DNA from: Metallyticus violacea
Lineage: Eukaryota > Arthropoda > Insecta > Mantodea > Metallyticidae
Length of the DNA stretch: 64,000 nt
NCBI GenBank assembly: GCA_030762175.1
Contig: CM060838.1
Coordinates: 17,033,501 to 17,097,500 of the forward strand
Direction: 5' to 3'
The notes under the pieces are model-generated. The model made no database searches. It saw only the letters and a program-made list of their open reading frames with translations, and was not told the DNA's origin. The translations under genes and the position numbers were made by a program. Below, piece after piece: positions 9,997 through 21,070 of the stretch (within the stretch, counting starts at the first letter, position 1; every line of letters starts with the position of its first letter).

Positions 9997-12588
9997 ATTT
10001 TCTGCAAATTGCATGTGCTAAATACCTATTTTCAGTAAGAGATTAATAGAATGATATTTAGTTCAGTTTTAAATCCTGGTGTTTAGTACCTTCTCATTCA
10101 TAAAGGTAAAAATACTTGCAAGAAAGAACTCCACTGAATCGTATGTCGCACGAGATTTTTCTCATTGTGATCAAAAGCAAAACCATTCCAAGTTACAGCT
10201 AAACCGATTCTATCCCGGTGATATTCAGTTTACACAAGTTCATCGTTGATGCTCATTGGTATCTCTTTGAGCAATGTAGAGGCCTTTTCACAAGGATCTG
10301 TCAACCAGCAGCAGTCCTGCTGTCAGGTTTATGTTTCTAACACAAAGCAGTAGTCCGTCCTGGCAGAGAAGTACAGCTGGAAGAAACTTTGGCGATGTTC
10401 TAATCTATCCGATATACGTCCAGATAAATGTAACTGTCAGATTAATGAACAAACTCACTTACAAATCAGCAGCATTATTATATAACCAAAATTTATATAA
10501 GTTTATAATTAAATGCACTTTTTGAATCCGATAAAATAACCGAGTTCTTTCTTGTACAATTCCTATCTGAGTGCACTTGTTGAAACTTGCTAAATAAAAA
10601 TAGTGCCAAAAATATTTAGGCGGTTCTGGGCATCGTGCATAATCCATCAATACCAAGCTAAGATTTTTATCACTGCCTATCCAGAAGACAAGAGCGCAGT
10701 CACTTGTTCTTCACATGAAAATCCCTTTGTTTTACCAAAGGGACAATGCAACACTTTACTAGTGTCAATATTATCATAGTAAAATGTTACATGGAGCTAA
10801 TTCTTTTGGGGAGACACAAAATAAAAGTTTACTATTATTGTTTAATAGTCTGGGAATTAATTCTAGAAGAATAGAAATGTTGTCTAAATATATTTCAACA
10901 TTTCTGCCAGTGCATACACATATTATCTAGTTTAATTCCTTAAATATGGGATTTTCCATCTCAGCTGTAACTATTCTAAGGCTGAGGAAATATTTTCATA
11001 TTCATATACATTTTTTACAAAGCCCCAAAGAAAAAATGTCCGGTCTGAAGAATTTGGAGGCCCTTTTCAAACTCAGCTATTGTAAAATGTAATATTAAAA
11101 TAATCACGGTCGCCTGTTGTGCTATGGGATGGTACCCTATCCTGTTGAAAACTCTTATTTTTCGTTTCGCATAAGTTAACCAAAGCTTAAGCCAGAAAAG
11201 CGGCAGAGTGTTGTATAAGCAGAGCGTCAATATCGCAAATAAATTAAAGCAGAAGAGTAATCATTAACAATTTATTGCCTTAGCGGCTTGTAGGAACATT
11301 TTTAAAGTTAAAAATGCAAGTGATTTCAAAGTTAGTATTTCATGGGGAAATACCTTTTAATTTTGCTTCCTGATTTTGGGCACTCTATTAAAAGCTTATT
11401 GTTTTTTTCGCCCTTTGGCGATTTTGTTATTATTGCCAACAGGGCCCCTCTCTTTTTACATCGAATAGGCAACACATTTTCCATGTGTATTTTCGTTAAC
11501 GATTGAATTCCAATATGCATCTCTGCACAAAGTTTTGCAATCTAGGATATTGTTGCTGTTTGTTAAGAAGAAAAAGAACAAGAATGACATTTAATTTCGG
11601 GAGGAGAATGTGAGTGCTTTGGGTGCTGTTAATGTTTTCGTATTTGATCTGTTGTGCTCACATTAGTGTAGAAATAATACTGCACAACGTTATAGTGCTT
11701 TTGATATTATGCAATTATGTGGTTCCGAAGTAAAACTGCTTTTAAAATTAAATACTTTAACATACAAAAGAATAAAACGAGGAAAATAATTCTAAACTTC
11801 CTACTGAAGCTATAATTATATTATGTAGTTTAATTATAGCAGATTTGAGCTAAATTGTACACACTTTGCAAAAATTCTGAAGGGTGTGATCACAACCTGC
11901 CACAACTATTGCGTACTCTGCTTGATATATGAGTAAACGGTGTAATGAAATTCGTTAGTCCCTCCCTAAAGTTACGTGTTACAGAGCTATTTTTTCAAAG
12001 TACCTTTATGAGTTTCAATTATGTGTGGAGTTAGATATAGTGTTCCATACAATATAAAATTAAATCATATGGAGAAGGAAAATATGCACATGGGTTTAAT
12101 TAAGAGTTAGAGCCACAAGAGCGGCTGAAATATTCACAGCACTTGATGTACAACTCAATGATTTATATTCCTACAACTATCACACAAACGGAATAGTGAA
12201 AGTTTGGTAGAGCATGAATTTGATGCCAGTACGTAGCAGTTAACTGTGGTGCACCGCAAATCTTTATATGCATAGTGCATTTAGTTGAGTGGTCTACCAG
12301 ATAGGATGAAACTCAGAATTTAACACCAATCATAATAATAATAATACATAAAGACAATTTGGAATTCGTATCTTGATCTAAAAGTGTCCTTTAGAAATGT
12401 GACACAAAAATAAGTCCTATGAAGTACATAAATTGCGTAGTAACTAGTTGGAAATTTTATAATTTATTATTTTAACAAGAATTTTAACTTGAAGCTAAAA
12501 GACATGAAAATTAGCAACAAATAAAATAAAAACGAAAAAAAAATAAGCTTGAAAGACCACATACGAATGACAAAGTGGTAGTAATAGC
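9997..12588. other. Long AT-rich non-coding stretch
   Basis: About 2.6 kb with no transposon end, tRNA box or protein motif that I can recognise. Open frames are all short and A/T-driven. It could be plain intron or ancient decayed repeats. Confidence 0.45.
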
Positions 12589-13165
12589 AGCAGTACAACT
12601 ATTATTATTATTATTATTATTAATAATAATAATAATAGCCGTAGTAATAATTGTACTCTAGTAAAATTAGGAGCCGCATTAATAATAATAATTATAAAAC
12701 TAGTGCAGTAGTAATAACAGTAGAACTAATAATAGTAATAACAACTAGTAGTAATAGTAATTGTATAGCTAGTAGTAGTAATAGTAATTTATAACTAGTA
12801 GCAGTAGTAGTTATTTTAATAGTAGTAATAGTAAGACTAGTAGAGAACTAGTGAAGTAGTAGTAGCAGTTCTAGTACTAGCAGGACTAGTAGTAGTGGTA
12901 TTAGTACTAATATAAGTAGTATTATTAATAACACTAATACTAATATAACTAGTAATATTAAACTAGTAGCAGTATTAGCAATAGAAGAACTTCTAGTGGT
13001 ACTAATATTAGTAGAACTTGTAGTAGTAATAATACAAGTACTAGTACAACTAGTAATATGAAGAACTGGTGTAGTAGCAGTAACAGTAGCAACAGTAGTA
13101 ATAGTAGAACTAGTAGTAGTAGAAGAATAGCAGCAGTCGTAATAACAATAGTGGTATTATACTAT
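12589..13165. repeat. Degenerate trinucleotide-phased array (AGT/AAT, rich in ACTAGT)
   Basis: About 570 bp built almost wholly from TAG, TAA, CAG and GAA-like triplets in a common phase. It includes a pure (ATT)n to (AAT)n palindromic block near 12600-12640, and ACTAGT recurs many times. It is an interrupted microsatellite that has spread and mutated. No coding function is indicated because stop codons are inherent to the repeat. Confidence 0.8.
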
Positions 13166-14829
13166 TAGAATTAGTAAATGTAGTGCACAATATTTTTTGA
13201 ATTGCACATGCCGATTTTAATATTTAAGGGAGAAATAATCTATACTAAAAGATAAAAATAAATAAATGAAACATTGGAAATAAAATAAGTATAAAAATAA
13301 ACAACTTACACCCCCCCACTCCTACTTCACTTTTTGACTGTCTTGCCTTTTGCGACCTGAGCTGTCTCACTTCGTGTAAAGATTTACCTACTCCCTCTTC
13401 CTTCTTCCAATGATGGGCATCCAAGAGGCAGAGACCGTTGCAAAACGTTTTAAAGAGAGGTGAGTAATCCTGGTTAGGTGAAATTTCAACAGATAGACAC
13501 ATATAAGGACAGCCTGGGGACCTAGGACAGTACATAGAAAAGCGGGACTTCGGCGTACAAGATAAACAGACGAATAGAAGATCTTTGGTGCCGACGGTCT
13601 AAGCGACCGCGTGAGAAAAAAAAAATTTTTAAAAGGTATATAATAATTCAATTAGGTTGATCTTTCCCGGAGTAACTAACCGGATCAGCGAATACTTAGA
13701 AACTTTTCTTTACCAAAAGAGACCATTGCTCTAAGAGATGTTCTAAGTTATCTTATCACTAAAATATCATGAATTATCAGCCTTCTAATGAAAAAAATTA
13801 ATCTATCTGAATATACTTCAAAAAGATTAATTTCACGATTATCAAAATTTGAGTGTACAATGTTTGATGAAAGAAATGTCTTACACAAATATTTTAGTAC
13901 TTCGCAAAATTTGATAGTTCTGAGTTTGAAGCCGTAGCTTTAGCCCAAGATTCACCAAGTGGCTGACCTTTATTTCCACGCAAGTGCTGCATAACTTCAG
14001 ACCTTTGGTTTGCAGCTATAGTCCTTTCACAGAAAAGAAAGTTACCAAATGTTGTGAACATATATTCACTAAAGAGTTGTCACTTTATTTCTGGCTTTTA
14101 TTTCAGTTTTTATTTTTACTTAAGATGAGAATACTTCAATCACACGCACGATTTTTAGTTTAATGCATCGATTGCAACTGAAGAATGGTGACTGACGAGG
14201 TGAAATATGCCTTGTTATTTAATCCGGGGAAGCCCCTAAGTAACGGGAGATGCATGCCTCAACATTGCTCCCTGTTGATAACTACGTCTTTCAGTTCATC
14301 CATATTTCAGGATAGTCCAAATTGTTATTCAACTCCGTAAAGGATTCATGTGTTTATTTATCCTCTCCACATGATTAAAATATGCAAAGCTACCTATGTT
14401 ATAGAAATGTTAATACAGAAAATTAAAATGTTTATTTTTAGGTGATTTGCAGCTCGACATCTAAACTATAGGTCCCAATTTGTACTTCATGTTAAGTATG
14501 AAGATTGTGAATAAGAGACAAAGGTTTACCTAGGAATTCGAGCTATACTTATTATTATGGCCTTGAACTCCGCAGTTAATTGACATACACTTGGATTACT
14601 GTTGCATGGCTCTGCAGAGAGAGTGAGAGGGAGAGAGGTAGTTTGCATTTGTCATACGCTTCACTGGCGACAAGTACAGTCAGATGCAAAGATCCATCCT
14701 AATATTGAAAACCTGCACATGCAGAGACTCTCTAGCAGTGGGGTCTTCACTTCGGTAGTTCCTGCATAACTATGCTTTGATTAGCAGGCAAAGAAGTTCG
14801 AACCGCTTTTATTGACCTCTAAAGAAACC
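13166..14829. other. Unassigned stretch with a GC-richer patch
   Basis: Between 13300 and 13610 base composition rises and two overlapping minus-strand frames of 87-96 codons occur, without a family motif or convincing splice sites. The rest is AT-rich and unassigned. Confidence 0.35.
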
Positions 14830-15525
14830 TTACGAATTCTTCCTATGCTTTTTCTGCCTTTCCAAGGATTGGGTTTATCCCGTTCTCTGCCAAAGATATT
14901 TTATTCTTTCCACCTATTTCTCGGCCATCCTATATCCCGTCTTCCATTTGGTTTATAAAGAAAAGCTTGCTGAGGTTGTCTGAGGGGACATCCGATTAGT
15001 GTGCTCTTGCCAGTTACCTTGGTAGTGAATTAACCCTTGTACATACCATTTCTTACATCCAGTTCCATTCTTATGCCTGTATTTCTCAATTACATAAAGC
15101 TAATTTCTGAGATTTTTATTTTTGTCTTTTTTCCCTCGTTATCTAAAATAACTGCAATATAGTAGGATTGATTTCGATACATATTATGTAATCTGAGTTT
15201 GACCTCCTTCCTTATTGAACTTTCCAAGTATCTATTGATACATCCGTTTATTGAGTTATATTTTATTACATTGTTGTCCAGATCTTAGTTGAAAATATAA
15301 CAGATATTTAACCTTATCTATTTGTTCTATATCTGATCATTTATTACAATTTTAGCTCTTCTATTATATTTTCCTTCCATTGCCATCAATTTAGTTTTGT
15401 TAATATAGATTTTCATACCGAAGGCTTCTAAAACTTTAACTTTGGTACATTCTCTGGCAGAGCATTCTTAAATTGGACCAACAATACTTGATCAGCAAAT
15501 AGTACGGTATTTATTGACTTATTTG
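14830..15525 (-). pseudogene. Non-LTR retrotransposon reverse-transcriptase remnant
   Basis: Read on the minus strand from about 15520 down to 14830, broken frames match the distal half of a LINE reverse transcriptase. First comes TVLFADQVLLVQFKNALPE (15460-15516), which is the catalytic block normally containing FADD with one Asp codon lost. Then come a piece resembling KLMAMEGKYN, and IEKYRHKN followed by WQEHTNRM, the family's 'IEKYRNNWxxHVxRM' C-terminal block. A piece resembling PxGKRxxGRPxKRW is degraded to TKWKTGYRMAEK. Multiple stops and frameshifts make it dead. The protein type is that of insect endonuclease/reverse-transcriptase LINEs. No ORF1 or UTR could be delimited. Confidence 0.6.
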
Positions 15526-15667
15526 AACTTAATCTAATGTTTTCAGGATTTAATGTTTGCTATTCCTGAATAATGTACATTGAGTTAGTTAATAAGAAGA
15601 AAATGTATTCTTTGAATTTTGAAATTGTTAAATGGTATTAGGAATAAAATTGTGTATCATTATTGGT

Positions 15668-15930
15668 TCGGCTGTCGTTACGACGCGGACTCGTAAGTGG
15701 GAGGCCTGCCGTTTGAATCCCGCCCGGTCCGTCCTCCCTGAGGATTTTTCCAGGTTTTCCTCAGTCATCATAAATGGCAAATGCCGGGGAGGTACCCTAC
15801 TTAGGCCTGAAACCTTTCCTTCCTTAACAGATTTCTTTCCCATTTTAACATTTCATTTCATGTATCATCAGTGTCCACTGCCTGTGGTGCCTGAGTAGTA
15901 AAAACGGGCGTTAAATACCATGAAAAAAAA
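15668..15930 (+). mobile_element. SINE-B copy
   Basis: The head keeps GCGGACTCGTAAGTGGGAGG and B box CCGTTTGAATCCCGCC. The body includes TTTTTCCAGGTTTTCCTCAG, AATGGCAAATGCCGGGGAGG and the 3' word AAAACGGGCGTTAAATACC, followed by an A-rich tail rather than (ATTC)n. Confidence 0.88.
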
Positions 15931-16973
15931 TCCAAAATGGATTTTGCCGAAGCTTAATCCAACTGTGAAATTATATTTTGTATTATTTTTAATCTCAAAA
16001 ATGTCCAAGCAGAGAATAGCAAAAATAGTTCTCCCCACAATGCACCATTCGGAATCACTTATTGTAAACAGAATAACGCTGTGGATTCTTTTACTTTATA
16101 TACACCGTGAAGTCCAACAACGGGAACAGACTTTAGGAGGTGGTTTCTGACAAAGAAACGAACAAAACCGTTCATATCAACATATGCCCGAAAATGTACA
16201 GAAACACTGAAATTAGAGCAACTGGATACGGGTCGATGAGGACACCTGAATGATGTATGTTGACCCGGTTATTTGAACAACGTGTCGCCACTCTTCGGTT
16301 ACAAGAGGGAACACTGGAACGGATGTATAATTCATGATACGACGTGTAGATGAGTGCATTCAGGTGTATGCGAACATCTGTGATGTTGCGAGAATGAATG
16401 TAATAGGCATGCATTCCGTCGTCTTATAATATTGATATTTGTACTTTCCTACGCTTTACCACTACTCTCATTACAATGTATCTATACGTTTTGCTGTATT
16501 TCTGCACATTTCCCAATATATATTGATATTAGCTATTGCTTTTCCTATCACGAATCGACTGCTAAAGTGTTATTTCGTTGTTACGCCTCAGCCTGTATAC
16601 ATACGGTCCGAAATAGGTGCTATATATATTCGGAAAAGTGGTAAAGATTAGAGTGTGTTTAGAGAGCGATTTCGTAATATAAAAATGTACTGAACTACAT
16701 AATAGTTGTCAAACTTTTGTTTTAATAATTTAACAAAATTACCAACTGCATGCTTCAATACATAATTTACGTTACAAAGTAATATTTGATTTACATTCTA
16801 AAAAAATAAGGAAAGAATAGCAGTTAGGACAAATAATTATGTTATAAGTAAGTTAAGAGAGAATTTTCTTAACAAATAAATTACTGATGAAAGTAGGCCC
16901 TGCTTAACTCGCATTTATTTTATTGTTTTAATATTTTTTAAGATCAGTTCTTTTTATACCTGTAAAATTATTA
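15931..16973. other. AT-rich stretch, nothing recognised
   Basis: A less AT-rich patch at about 16180-16400 has no motif or element similarity that I can identify. The remainder has short T-rich frames only. Confidence 0.35.
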
Positions 16974-17014
16974 TTATTGCTTTATTATTATTATTATTAT
17001 TATTATGATAATAA
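16972..17014. repeat. (TTA)n/(ATA)n microsatellite
   Basis: Near-perfect TTA triplets turning into ATA triplets in an inverted arrangement. Confidence 0.9.
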
Positions 17015-17099
17015 TAACTTACGTTAAGCTGTGGTTATAACTTATTTACTAATTTATTTAAGAACTATACCTTTTTGTGAATTACAAAAGGCACGTACG

Positions 17100-17358
17100 G
17101 TTAGATAGACCCAAGGTCGCGGGTTAAATACCGATCAGGATCGACGGATTTTTTCGGACGTAAAAATTCTAAGTATGGCGTTCTTCTGAAGGGAAGTAAA
17201 AGCCGTGAGTCCCATGTGGTAAATTTACGGAAGGTAAAAGAATCCCAAGCCTGAAAGAAGCGGCAGCTGAACAAAATTTGTTGATCTTTTCACGCCCTGA
17301 ATGGAATGGGACGCTGATGATCTGAGATGTTAAAGAGCGTCCTTGAATAAAACAAGTC
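17100..17358 (+). mobile_element. SINE-A copy, partial head
   Basis: It begins inside the tRNA-like head (CCCAAGGTCGCGGGTTAAAT) and runs through the body words TTTTTTCGGACGTAAAAATT, TGATGATCTGAGATGTTAAA and the tail AATAAAACAAGTCAAC. The A box half of the head is not recognisable. Confidence 0.85.
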
Positions 17359-18574
17359 AACAAAATCATGTGGACCCGAGCGAAGATTGTAAAGCTATTA
17401 TATGCTAATTTGAAGAAATATATGCACCCTTTTGTAAATAATTTAACCTAATTCTTTCATGGAAATAATTACACTACTCATATTATATAGCACTTAGAAG
17501 GAGATCACGTTATTTCAAGTACACTGTTAACTGTTATGTCACAGTATTATAGCATGGGCAGCGTTCACCGTGTGCTTTACATTTACCCATGCACCTGTTG
17601 AGATTTGTACTTAAGGGGAAAGTGTAAATTATTCTGATAGCCTTAGACCACATCTTGTATACCGGGTGTTTGAGCAACACTGAAATAATTTCAGAGATTA
17701 TACAGGTGGCTTAGATGAACAATTTGAGAGGGAGAATCTATGGTTCACGAAGAAAAATAACGGGAGTAATACATTCATAAAGAAGTTGAAATTAGATGCT
17801 CATAAATAAGTTTTAATGCAAAAGTGGGCAAAAATGTACCTTAGAATATCTTCACACTTTCTCTACGAGCTATGAAGTTTCCACTTTCAATAGCTCATCG
17901 TCACATTTTCAAGAATTTTCTCTAAAATCTCGGCTAATCATATACGACACTGAACAAAGTTAATTGATATATTGATTATGTAGCTTTGCCTATATTTTTT
18001 CTTTTATTGTTTTTATAGCAATTGGCTATAATTGAGATAATTAGGAAATAAATAAAATGAATGTTGCAACAGTGATTATGATATAAGTTATTTACTCTTT
18101 ATTATGATAAATTTTGGCCGGAAATCAAATATACTTAAATATATGTACTAAGAAAATACTTGTTTATTTGCTACATCAATAGATTGAGGTATAAAGGAAC
18201 ATTCATATTAGTTCAACTAAAGAGCCAGACTGTGCAGCATGTTGTTTGATGAACTGTGGTTTCCAATGTCACTCTTAGCCTGCGGAGTAAGTTTATGATT
18301 AAGATGTTAAAATAAAAACGTAATTAACAAAACTCTTTAATTTATATTTAAGCACTACCTACTTTTACTTGGTGTCAATATAGCACCCACTAGTCAAATC
18401 TATGCTCAGTAACTTCCATCTGTTATTGTGTGGTATAATTTGAAATGAAAGTTTCAATAGTATGTGGCGGATTGACCCTTTAGAAACTTAATGTAATAAG
18501 TTTGGAAAAGACAGACTTCTTTCCAATTTCTTAAACCGTAGCAGCTCATTAACATTAATTGTCATTATTATATA
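17359..18574. other. AT-rich stretch with a possible transposon end
   Basis: ATACCGGGTGTTTGAGCAAC at 17658 resembles the start of Tc1/mariner-type elements, and the following 200 bp has a different texture from the background. No partner inverted repeat was found. The rest is unassigned. Confidence 0.25.
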
Positions 18575-18575
18575 A

Positions 18576-18832
18576 TTATTTATGAACGCATTTTAATATC
18601 GCAGGTCATCAGCATCCCAATCAATTTAGGGCGTGAAACGTCCGATAAATTTTGCTCAGAGTCCTCTTCTTTCAGGCTTGAGGTTCTTTTATGTACTCTA
18701 GATGTGCTCCCCTTCCAAAAGGATCCATACTTAGGATTTTTCCTAAAAGAGAGAGAGAGAAAATCCATCAACCTTGGCCGGGTTTGAACCCGTGACCTTG
18801 GGTCTAGGAGGAAAGTATGGTTACCATCAGAA
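18576..18832 (-). mobile_element. SINE-A copy with internal (GA)n
   Basis: The minus-strand order of SINE-A words is complete from the tail (TTATTTATGAACGC) to the B box (GGGTTTGAACCCGTGACC, plus-strand reading) and part of the A box (AGTATGGTTACCATCA). A short (GA)n run at 18748-18760 interrupts the segment that normally reads CCTAAAAA. Confidence 0.88.
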
Positions 18833-19464
18833 AGCAACAGATTTGAATAACATTCTCTATAGCTCTATTATTTTAAATGCCTTAATGAATAGTAAGTTAA
18901 AAATGGCGTTTTTATTTATCTTTTGGAAGTATGACATTTCATTTGATAGCTGAATCTTATGCATTCAATAAGTAGAAACATGTATATAGGATAGTGCATG
19001 TACTGGAAAAGTTTTTTCCTCCGAAAAGATTACATTTTCCCATAGATATTTATTGCATTGTAAGGAAAATGTATATGACCATCCATTTATTTATATTTAT
19101 ACATAGCTGACAGTTGTTCTCTTTGGTCTTATGTTCGTGACCTCCCAGCTCGACGAACAACCGCAATTCATTATTCTGGGAAACTAACAGGTGCTATCAA
19201 GATCGTCGTGCTGCTTTCCGCTATCTCACAACTGTGTTTGAAACGGCAACTTGTTCTGAAGTTGACGTTTTGGTCGTCGGCTTCCTGATTTCCTTATGCA
19301 CTGCACCTCTTCTGGGTAATGTTTCGACCGATGGATGTTGCTTTCTAACAGTAGCATCTTTCCTTCAAATATTTAGAATATTTAATAATGAAATAGAACA
19401 TGGTATGGGAAAGGATAAACAGCTGTACTAAAATAATTTAAGTACTGATGAGATAAGCTTCAGA
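18833..19464. other. Unassigned stretch
   Basis: No recognisable element or gene. The 65-codon frame at 19234-19431 has a hydrophobic middle but no supporting context. Confidence 0.35.
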
Positions 19465-19550
19465 GCACCTCGTTGGCCTAGGGGTTAGCGCTGCTACCTG
19501 CTGGCCGGAAGGCCCGAGTTCGATTCCTTCTTAGGAAGTTTTCTAATTTA
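19465..19550 (+). mobile_element. SINE-C, 5' part (tRNA-like head), split by mariner
   Basis: CACCTCGTTGGCCTAGGGGT then TAGCGCTGCTACCTG form an A box region, and CCCGAGTTCGATTCC the B box of a tRNA-like head unlike those of SINE-A or SINE-B. The sequence stops at a TA where the mariner begins and appears to resume at 20835. Confidence 0.65.
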
Positions 19551-20834
19551 CGAGGGTAGGTCCATAAGTTTCCGGCTTCACGGATAAGAATTATCCCTTC
19601 ACAAAATCCTTATCCGGTGTAATACTTTACCAGTTAAGTAAATAATTGCAGCTGTAGCTTCCGCTCCGCTGTGTTCAGTTGTTCAGATATAGTTGCATAA
19701 AGAAGGCTGTGTGTAGAAGATTGTGACATGTTCAAAATTGAGTATCGACCTGTTATTAAGTTCTTCACAAAAACAGGACTAACTACAATGAAATTAAACA
19801 GCGATTGACGGTGAGGAGGAAGCAACCCCCCCCCCCCCCCCAACTCATATTCTACCGTAAAAGAATGAGCCAAACGTTTTAGAATGGGTCGAGAAAGCAT
19901 TGAAGACGAAGAGCGTGCAGGACGGCCCTAGATGCTCTCTGCTGAAAACATCGCTCTTGTTGAAGGAGAAATTATGGATGACCGGCGGCTCAAAATTACA
20001 GAAATAGTAGCAAGATTGGACCTTTCTAAAACTCAGTCCTTCGAATTATTCATTAACATTTAACAAAAATAAGGTTAGTGCAAAATGGGTGCCTAGACTT
20101 CTTTCCTTAGTCCAAAAGCAGCAACGAGTCATCTGTTTTCAGGCATTTTTGGAGCTCCGCCGTGGCAACGACAGAGAAATTCTGCAAACCATTGTTACAG
20201 GAGATGAAACTATGGACCTCTAATATGAACTCTTGTGCAAAAGAGAATCAATGGAGTGGGTAAACCTGGCGAAGCACCGCCTCTAAGGCAAGGTCACTCA
20301 GTCAACCAACAAGATCATGGCCACAATCTTTTGGGAATATTCTTCATTGACTTCAAGGAGAAGAATACCACAGTAAATGGGGAGTACTGTGCTGGCCTAC
20401 TGCACAGACTACGTGCTTCCATCAAAGAAAAAAGACGAGGAAAGCTGAGTGGTGGTATGTGCCTTCTTCATGACAACGCGCTTGTGCACACAGCTCTTGT
20501 TACAAAGAAAGCTGTGAAGAAATGTGGCTTCAAGGATATCGACCATCCACCCTACAGCCCAGATATAGCTCCCAGTGACTATTTCCTCTTCACAAAACTC
20601 AAGAAGGACCTACGAGGAAGGAAATTTAAGTGTGACGAAGAAATGATGGATGCTGTTTATGCCCATTTTGCAGACAAAAAGTTTGACTATTTTGGGAAGG
20701 AGTGATTGAAATGTTAATTCAAAGATGTAACAAGTGTATTGCAGTAAAGGTTAACTATACTGAAAAGTGAAATAGAGCCTTTTTCTTTATCATAACTAGA
20801 AAATGTTTAGGCCGGAAACATGGACATACCCTCG
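19551..20834 (+). mobile_element. Near-complete mariner transposon, 1284 bp
   Basis: Terminal inverted repeats match: left CGAGGGTAGGTCCATAAGTT then TCCGGC, right (reverse complement) CGAGGGTATGTCCATG then TTTCCGGC. A TA duplication flanks both ends (19549-19550 and 20835-20836). Length fits the family (about 1.3 kb). The copy is full length structurally but its transposase is broken, so it is non-autonomous today. A poly-C run (about 19828-19841) lies inside the 5' part of the coding region and probably reflects slippage. Confidence 0.93.
19728..20705 (+). pseudogene. Mariner (DD34D) transposase, frameshifted
   Basis: The reading starts at an ATG giving MFKIEYRPVIKFFTKTGLTT, the first HTH. 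It shifts to GRESIEDEERAGRP, the linker after the second HTH, and continues with ENIALVEGEIMDDRRLKITE. The catalytic domain shows TIVTGDET (first Asp), HDNALVHTA (second Asp) and SPDIAPSDYFLF (third Asp in PSDYF). Exactly 34 residues lie between the second and third Asp, which defines DD34D mariner. The C-terminal 156 codons (20235-20705) are an uninterrupted frame ending KKFDYFGKE. Frameshifts near the poly-C tract and several stops before 20235 inactivate it. In the family this enzyme cuts at the inverted repeats and reinserts at TA. Confidence 0.9.
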
Positions 20835-21070
20835 TAGGAAGGTCTGGAACGGGATACACCCAGCCTCGTGAGGACAACTGGGAGGCTGGCTGATGGAGAG
20901 GTGGCGTTCTCCGAACAAGAAAGTCGCGTGATAGGCGACCTGCGGAATGTTGCCATGCTGATCCCATGCCCCTCTGCAATACTGTCCTGTATCAATGAAG
21001 TCGGAAGATGGAGGTAGAGGAAGTAGAGGTCGCCGCGGCGGGCCAATGCTAACCCCGGACCATAACGCCA
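20835..21070 (+). mobile_element. SINE-C, 3' part, after the mariner
   Basis: GC-rich sequence (ACACCCAGCCTCGTGAGGAC, GAGGTGGCGTTCTCC, then GGTCGCCGCGGCGGGCC) unlike the AT-rich flanks resumes right after the mariner's TA. It reads as the body of the same SINE whose head lies at 19465. I infer that the mariner inserted into it. The 3' boundary is uncertain, and the long minus-strand frames across it are by-products of its GC content. Confidence 0.55.

Noticed and set aside
12589..13165. CRISPR-like or coding repeat array
   Set aside because: Units are 3-bp phased and full of stop codons; no direct-repeat/spacer structure, and the genome is eukaryotic.
13245..13651. Possible second exon of the PDZ gene on the minus strand
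   Set aside because: Two 87-96 codon frames overlap here but show no PDZ or whirlin-like sequence and no convincing splice pair.
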